Assembly (NCBI GenBank): GCA_946886975.1
Contig: CAMPJV010000102.1
Location: 1-8,513 of the forward strand
Direction: 5' to 3'
From: an uncultured Taibaiella sp.
Lineage (GTDB): Bacteria; Bacteroidota; Bacteroidia; Chitinophagales; Chitinophagaceae
DNA: 8,513 nt
Positions within the stretch are counted from its first letter, which is position 1, and every line of letters starts with the position of its first letter. The position numbers and the translations under genes are program-made. Shown in pieces: positions 6,669 to 8,513 of the stretch. The notes under the pieces are model-generated. The model worked only from the letters and a program-made list of their open reading frames with translations, had not been told where the DNA came from and did no database searches.

Positions 6669-7688
6669 ATGCTCAAACAACTATTGCTTTCCGGAATCTT
6701 ATTATTCGGCCTGAACGCGCAGGCGCAGATCGATCAGACGGACGAGTGGAAAAAGTCCCTTAGCACCGAAAATAAAGACACCGTTGCCTGGGTGAAAGGT
6801 GGCGTGTTCAGCGTCGGCCTTAACGAGGGTTTTCTCCACAACTGGGCCGCCGGCGGTGAGGTTGTATCCATGACCATCAATGGCCAGTTCAATGGTTACC
6901 TGAACAGGATAATGCATCATCATATCTGGACTAATAACCTCGATATGACATATGGTCTGTTCTATGCTTATTCCAACTCCTTCGTTCCAAGAAAGATAGA
7001 CGACAGGATCGACTTCACTTCCAAGTATGGTGTTCAGATTGGCCAGAATGAGAACCTTTACCTCGCCGGCCTGTTTAACTTCAAAAGCCAGTTCACCAAG
7101 GGCTACGACTACAGCGTGCCCAACTGGGATTCCTTCTCTACCTCAGAGTTCCTGTCCCCCGCTTACTTTACCGGTGCTATCGGCATTGAGTACCGCAAGG
7201 GCAGCAACCTTAGTTTGTTCCTGTCACCATTGGCGGCACGCATAACGGTAGCGGATAGAAAGTACACGTCTATGAAGCCCGAAGGGGCCTTCGGGGTGCA
7301 GTACAACCAAACCACGCGATTCGAGCTTGGTGCGTACTTCTCCGGTCGCTATCAAACAGAGATCAACAAGAAGCTGCTGTTCAAGACCAGGGTCGACCTC
7401 TACGCGAACTACCTCGCCAAAGACAAGAAAGACTCCACGGGCATGGTGGTGAAGAAAGACAATCCCGGCAACATAGACATCCTGTGGGACAACTTCGTTT
7501 CCTACAAGATGAGTAAGCACCTCAGCCTCACCCTTGCGGCCACTTTCATTTACGACAACGATATACCTTACGAAAAGACTTATATCAATACCGCAGGGGC
7601 AGAGATAGTCAAAGACGAACCCGGCACTGGCCTCGGCTGGTGGCAGGTAAAACAGGTGCTCGCCATCGGCATCGAATACAGGTTCTGA
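6669..7688 (+). CDS. DUF3078 outer-membrane protein
   Basis: A 339-residue exported protein of family DUF3078, found almost only in Bacteroidota and of unknown function. The signal peptide is MLKQLLLSGILLFGLNAQA, cut before Gln20. Family landmarks are WVKGGVFSVGLNEGFLHNWA (41-60) running into AGGE, WTNNLDMTYGL (87-97), RKIDDRIDFTSKYG (108-121), FNFKSQFTKGYDY (136-148) and SEFLSPAYFTGAIGIEYR (159-176). The protein alternates strand-like segments and ends in IGIEYRF with a terminal Phe, so an outer-membrane beta-barrel is the natural reading. Length fits the family. It follows gldB at 31 bases on the same strand, suggesting joint expression in envelope work. Codons strongly favour C at the third position, more than in the genes at the left of the window, which may mark high expression. 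No clear hairpin terminator follows the stop. Confidence 0.9.
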   Translation: MLKQLLLSGILLFGLNAQAQIDQTDEWKKSLSTENKDTVAWVKGGVFSVGLNEGFLHNWAAGGEVVSMTINGQFNGYLNRIMHHHIWTNNLDMTYGLFYAYSNSFVPRKIDDRIDFTSKYGVQIGQNENLYLAGLFNFKSQFTKGYDYSVPNWDSFSTSEFLSPAYFTGAIGIEYRKGSNLSLFLSPLAARITVADRKYTSMKPEGAFGVQYNQTTRFELGAYFSGRYQTEINKKLLFKTRVDLYANYLAKDKKDSTGMVVKKDNPGNIDILWDNFVSYKMSKHLSLTLAATFIYDNDIPYEKTYINTAGAEIVKDEPGTGLGWWQVKQVLAIGIEYRF

Positions 7689-7843
7689 CCGCAGCGATAT
7701 ATTTCCCAATAAATCAAAGAACTTGCCTTTCAGGCTATAGTTAAATCCCGGACACTTCTGCCAGGATGGATATTCATGACAACATCACAATGGCGCAAAA
7801 TGCTGCGGTTCTACTGAGATGTAAGTCTGTGTATTTATGATTT

Positions 7844-7940
7844 GTGGCTTAGTATTTATTGCCACCTTGAGAGGAGCTACGAGCTCCTGGAAAATGTCCT
7901 TACGGGGACGCAAATAGTAGCAGACTGCTACTATTTTTGC
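7844..7940. repeat. Cluster of four hairpins, possible REP- or MITE-like element
   Basis: Four inverted repeats follow one another. (a) GTGGC 7844-7848 with GCCAC 7861-7865, 12-base loop. (b) AGGAGCT 7872-7878 with AGCTCCT 7882-7888, loop ACG. (c) GTCCT 7896-7900 with GGGAC 7905-7909, one T-G pair, loop TACG, which as RNA is a stable UNCG-type tetraloop on the + strand. (d) AAATAGTAGC 7912-7921 with GCTACTATTT 7927-7936, loop AGACT, followed by more T and so terminator-like on the + strand. Palindrome clusters with short stereotyped loops recall the repetitive extragenic elements mobilised by REP-associated tyrosine transposases, but only one copy is visible here and no transposase is present. 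Confidence 0.5.
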
Positions 7941-7945
7941 TTACA

Positions 7946-7977
7946 CAAATATACGAAATGCGGGAGGCGATTACAAA
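7946..7977 (-). promoter_or_regulatory. Full-consensus promoter reading leftward into the hairpin cluster
   Basis: On the - strand, TTTG (7977-7974), a 20-base spacer and TATATTTG (7953-7946) match the Bacteroidota consensus exactly, with the same spacing as the promoter at 2206-2237. Transcription would begin near 7940, right at the first base of the long hairpin (d). No reading frame of useful length lies downstream on that strand before the DUF3078 gene, so the product would be non-coding RNA unless the promoter is an element remnant. Confidence 0.55.
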
Positions 7978-8057
7978 TATTTGTTGGTCTAATAACCTTG
8001 CTGAAAAAGGCTTTCAGCTCTTTAGAAGATGGAGATTTTGTCTCGAGCTACACCAGA

Positions 8058-8252
8058 CTACAGGCGCGACATAGCTGTTTGTGATGCCTGAGGTTGCGCT
8101 TCAGCACCACGGTTGGGGCTCAGTTCAAAATGACAGGGATAAACCAGCAATGTCTTGAAATACTCGATAGCTAATTCCTTTGCCTCAAACAGGCTGTTAG
8201 CCTCAAAGCTTTTCTTTTCGCCGGTGTTGTTTTTGAATGTGTACTGTTTCAT
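8058..8252 (-). CDS. Small hypothetical protein, 64 residues, tail possibly repeat-derived
   Basis: I do not recognise this protein. Residues 1-39 look like a real small soluble protein: a short strand-like start (MKQYTFKNNTGEKKSFEA) followed by an amphipathic helix (SLFEAKELAIEYFKTLL), a common beta-alpha start of small domains. From Cys40 on (CHFELSPNRGAEAQPQASQT and four more residues) the character changes to low-complexity, Gln/Ala-rich sequence, and the DNA there looks like an intergenic repeat. A perfect -7 box, TATATTTG on the - strand, lies 19 bases before the ATG, which supports expression. There is no signal peptide or membrane segment. It could be an intact protein whose original end was replaced by a repeat insertion, or a gene with a naturally variable tail. 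Confidence 0.55.
   Translation of the reverse strand: MKQYTFKNNTGEKKSFEANSLFEAKELAIEYFKTLLVYPCHFELSPNRGAEAQPQASQTAMSRL
8085..8142. repeat. Probable dispersed intergenic repeat within the 3' end of the small gene
   Basis: The - strand text CTGTCATTTTGAACTGAGC (8140-8122) resembles the TGTCATTTCGA-type intergenic repeats I know from many Bacteroidota genomes; this is recalled, not checked. Next to it are two imperfect direct repeats on the + strand, GGTTGCGCTTCAG (8092-8104) and GGTTGGGGCTCAG (8111-8123), 10 of 13 bases alike. The segment encodes the odd tail of the 64-residue protein. Confidence 0.35.
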
Positions 8253-8271
8253 GGGTCGTTGAATGTTAGGT

Positions 8272-8279
8272 CAAATATA
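8272..8279 (-). promoter_or_regulatory. -7 promoter element for the 64-residue gene
   Basis: On the - strand the sequence is TATATTTG, an exact match to TAnnTTTG, ending 19 bases before the ATG at 8252. No TTTG box is found about 20 bases further upstream. Confidence 0.5.
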
Positions 8280-8513
8280 GAAAGCCGTGATTCTTACTCG
8301 GTTACTTTACAGCCTGTTTAACCTACGTTTAATAAAATGCGGTGATATGATAACAACGTAATAACCAATCGCTTCCTAAGTTATTCATATTTCATTATAT
8401 TAGTACACGACAAACTTCATTAATGCAGCGAGCTCCATTTATCTGGTCTTCGCGTGAACATGGCTGCGAACGGTGTTAGGAGTTGATCGAACAAGTAATT
8501 GAGCATCCTATAG
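8280..8513. other. AT-rich interval without a clear gene
   Basis: No convincing gene, RNA or repeat is seen. On the - strand a frame is open from the window edge (8512) to a TAA at 8420. It would encode about 30 residues including FDQLLTPFAAMFTRRPDKW and could be the end of a gene lying to the right, but open frames of this size arise by chance. On the + strand, ATG at 8423 is stopped after 18 codons. A TATATTAG at 8394-8401 is a poor promoter match. Confidence 0.5.

Larger units (their letters stand above)
7689..8057. other. Non-coding interval rich in hairpins
   Basis: I find no credible gene in these 369 bases on either strand. Bases 7689-7843 show nothing clear beyond a tiny GCCT-TTC-AGGC hairpin at about 7728-7738. 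Bases 7844-7940 hold four hairpins in a row. Bases 7946-7977 hold a promoter on the - strand. Bases 8000-8018 hold a further 7-bp hairpin (GCTGAAA, loop AAGGC, TTTCAGC). The composition is more AT-rich and less codon-like than the DUF3078 gene just before it. Confidence 0.7.

Noticed and set aside
7224..7709. 161-codon open frame on the - strand opposite the DUF3078 gene
   Set aside because: It is antisense to a gene with strong C-ending codon preference, which removes stops on the other strand. No promoter or domain is seen.
7766..7840. 24-codon frame on the + strand (MDIHDNITMAQNAAVLLRCK...)
   Set aside because: It is too short to judge, with no promoter box or ribosome site convincingly placed before it. 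It could be looked for in proteomic data but is not supported here.
7842..8084. 80-codon open frame on the + strand beginning with TTG
   Set aside because: It runs through the hairpin row and the opposed promoter, has no protein-like hydrophobic or domain pattern, and starts at a TTG inside a hairpin. It looks like chance openness in a repeat-rich region.
8420..8512. 30-codon open frame on the - strand running off the right edge
   Set aside because: It could be the end of a neighbouring gene, but the length is within chance and no family is recognisable. It was left as part of the interval description.
1..8513. CRISPR array, prophage, toxin-antitoxin pair, restriction or other defence genes, tRNA or rRNA
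   Set aside because: No regularly spaced repeats, no tRNA-like cloverleaf, and no gene with motifs of these systems was found on either strand.

Overview
The window looks like a chromosomal stretch from a Bacteroidota bacterium, most likely of the Chitinophagaceae/Sphingobacteriales type. The evidence is a gliding-motility lipoprotein GldB, a DUF3078 outer-membrane protein and a PorT-like beta-barrel, all typical of that phylum. Several starts are also preceded by the Bacteroidota-type -7 element TAnnTTTG, twice with a TTTG box exactly 20 bases upstream. The genus is inference; no rRNA or other marker is present.

Layout from left to right. (1) The 3' part, nearly all, of a pyruvate dehydrogenase E2 gene with two lipoyl domains runs on the + strand off the left edge (1-1641). 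(2) It converges, across a bidirectional terminator, on a small three-helix membrane protein gene (1706-2092, -). (3) A secreted, probably lipidated 191-residue protein of unknown function follows (2264-2839, +) with a good promoter. Its terminator is shared with the convergent gene for (4) glutamine-dependent NAD+ synthetase NadE (2885-4567, -). (5) A PorT-family outer-membrane beta-barrel gene (4680-5474, -) precedes nadE on the same strand, with a hairpin between them. (6) Divergent from it are gldB (5564-6637, +) and, 31 bases later, a DUF3078 outer-membrane protein gene (6669-7688, +).

The right 825 bases (7689-8513) are mostly non-coding. They hold a row of four hairpins (7844-7940) and a full consensus promoter on the - strand (7977-7946) that would fire leftward into those hairpins with no reading frame behind it. 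They also hold a 64-codon gene on the - strand (8058-8252) with its own -7 element. The last 25 codons of that gene run into a sequence that looks like a dispersed intergenic repeat. This is the only part of the window with structure that ordinary genes do not explain, and it is the best place for a second look.

The genes fall into two themes: central metabolism (acetyl-CoA formation, NAD synthesis) and the Bacteroidota cell envelope (GldB, two barrels, a lipoprotein, a small membrane protein). I see no defence system, prophage, CRISPR array, rRNA, tRNA or complete insertion sequence. Nothing here makes a convincing case for a wholly new multi-gene system.
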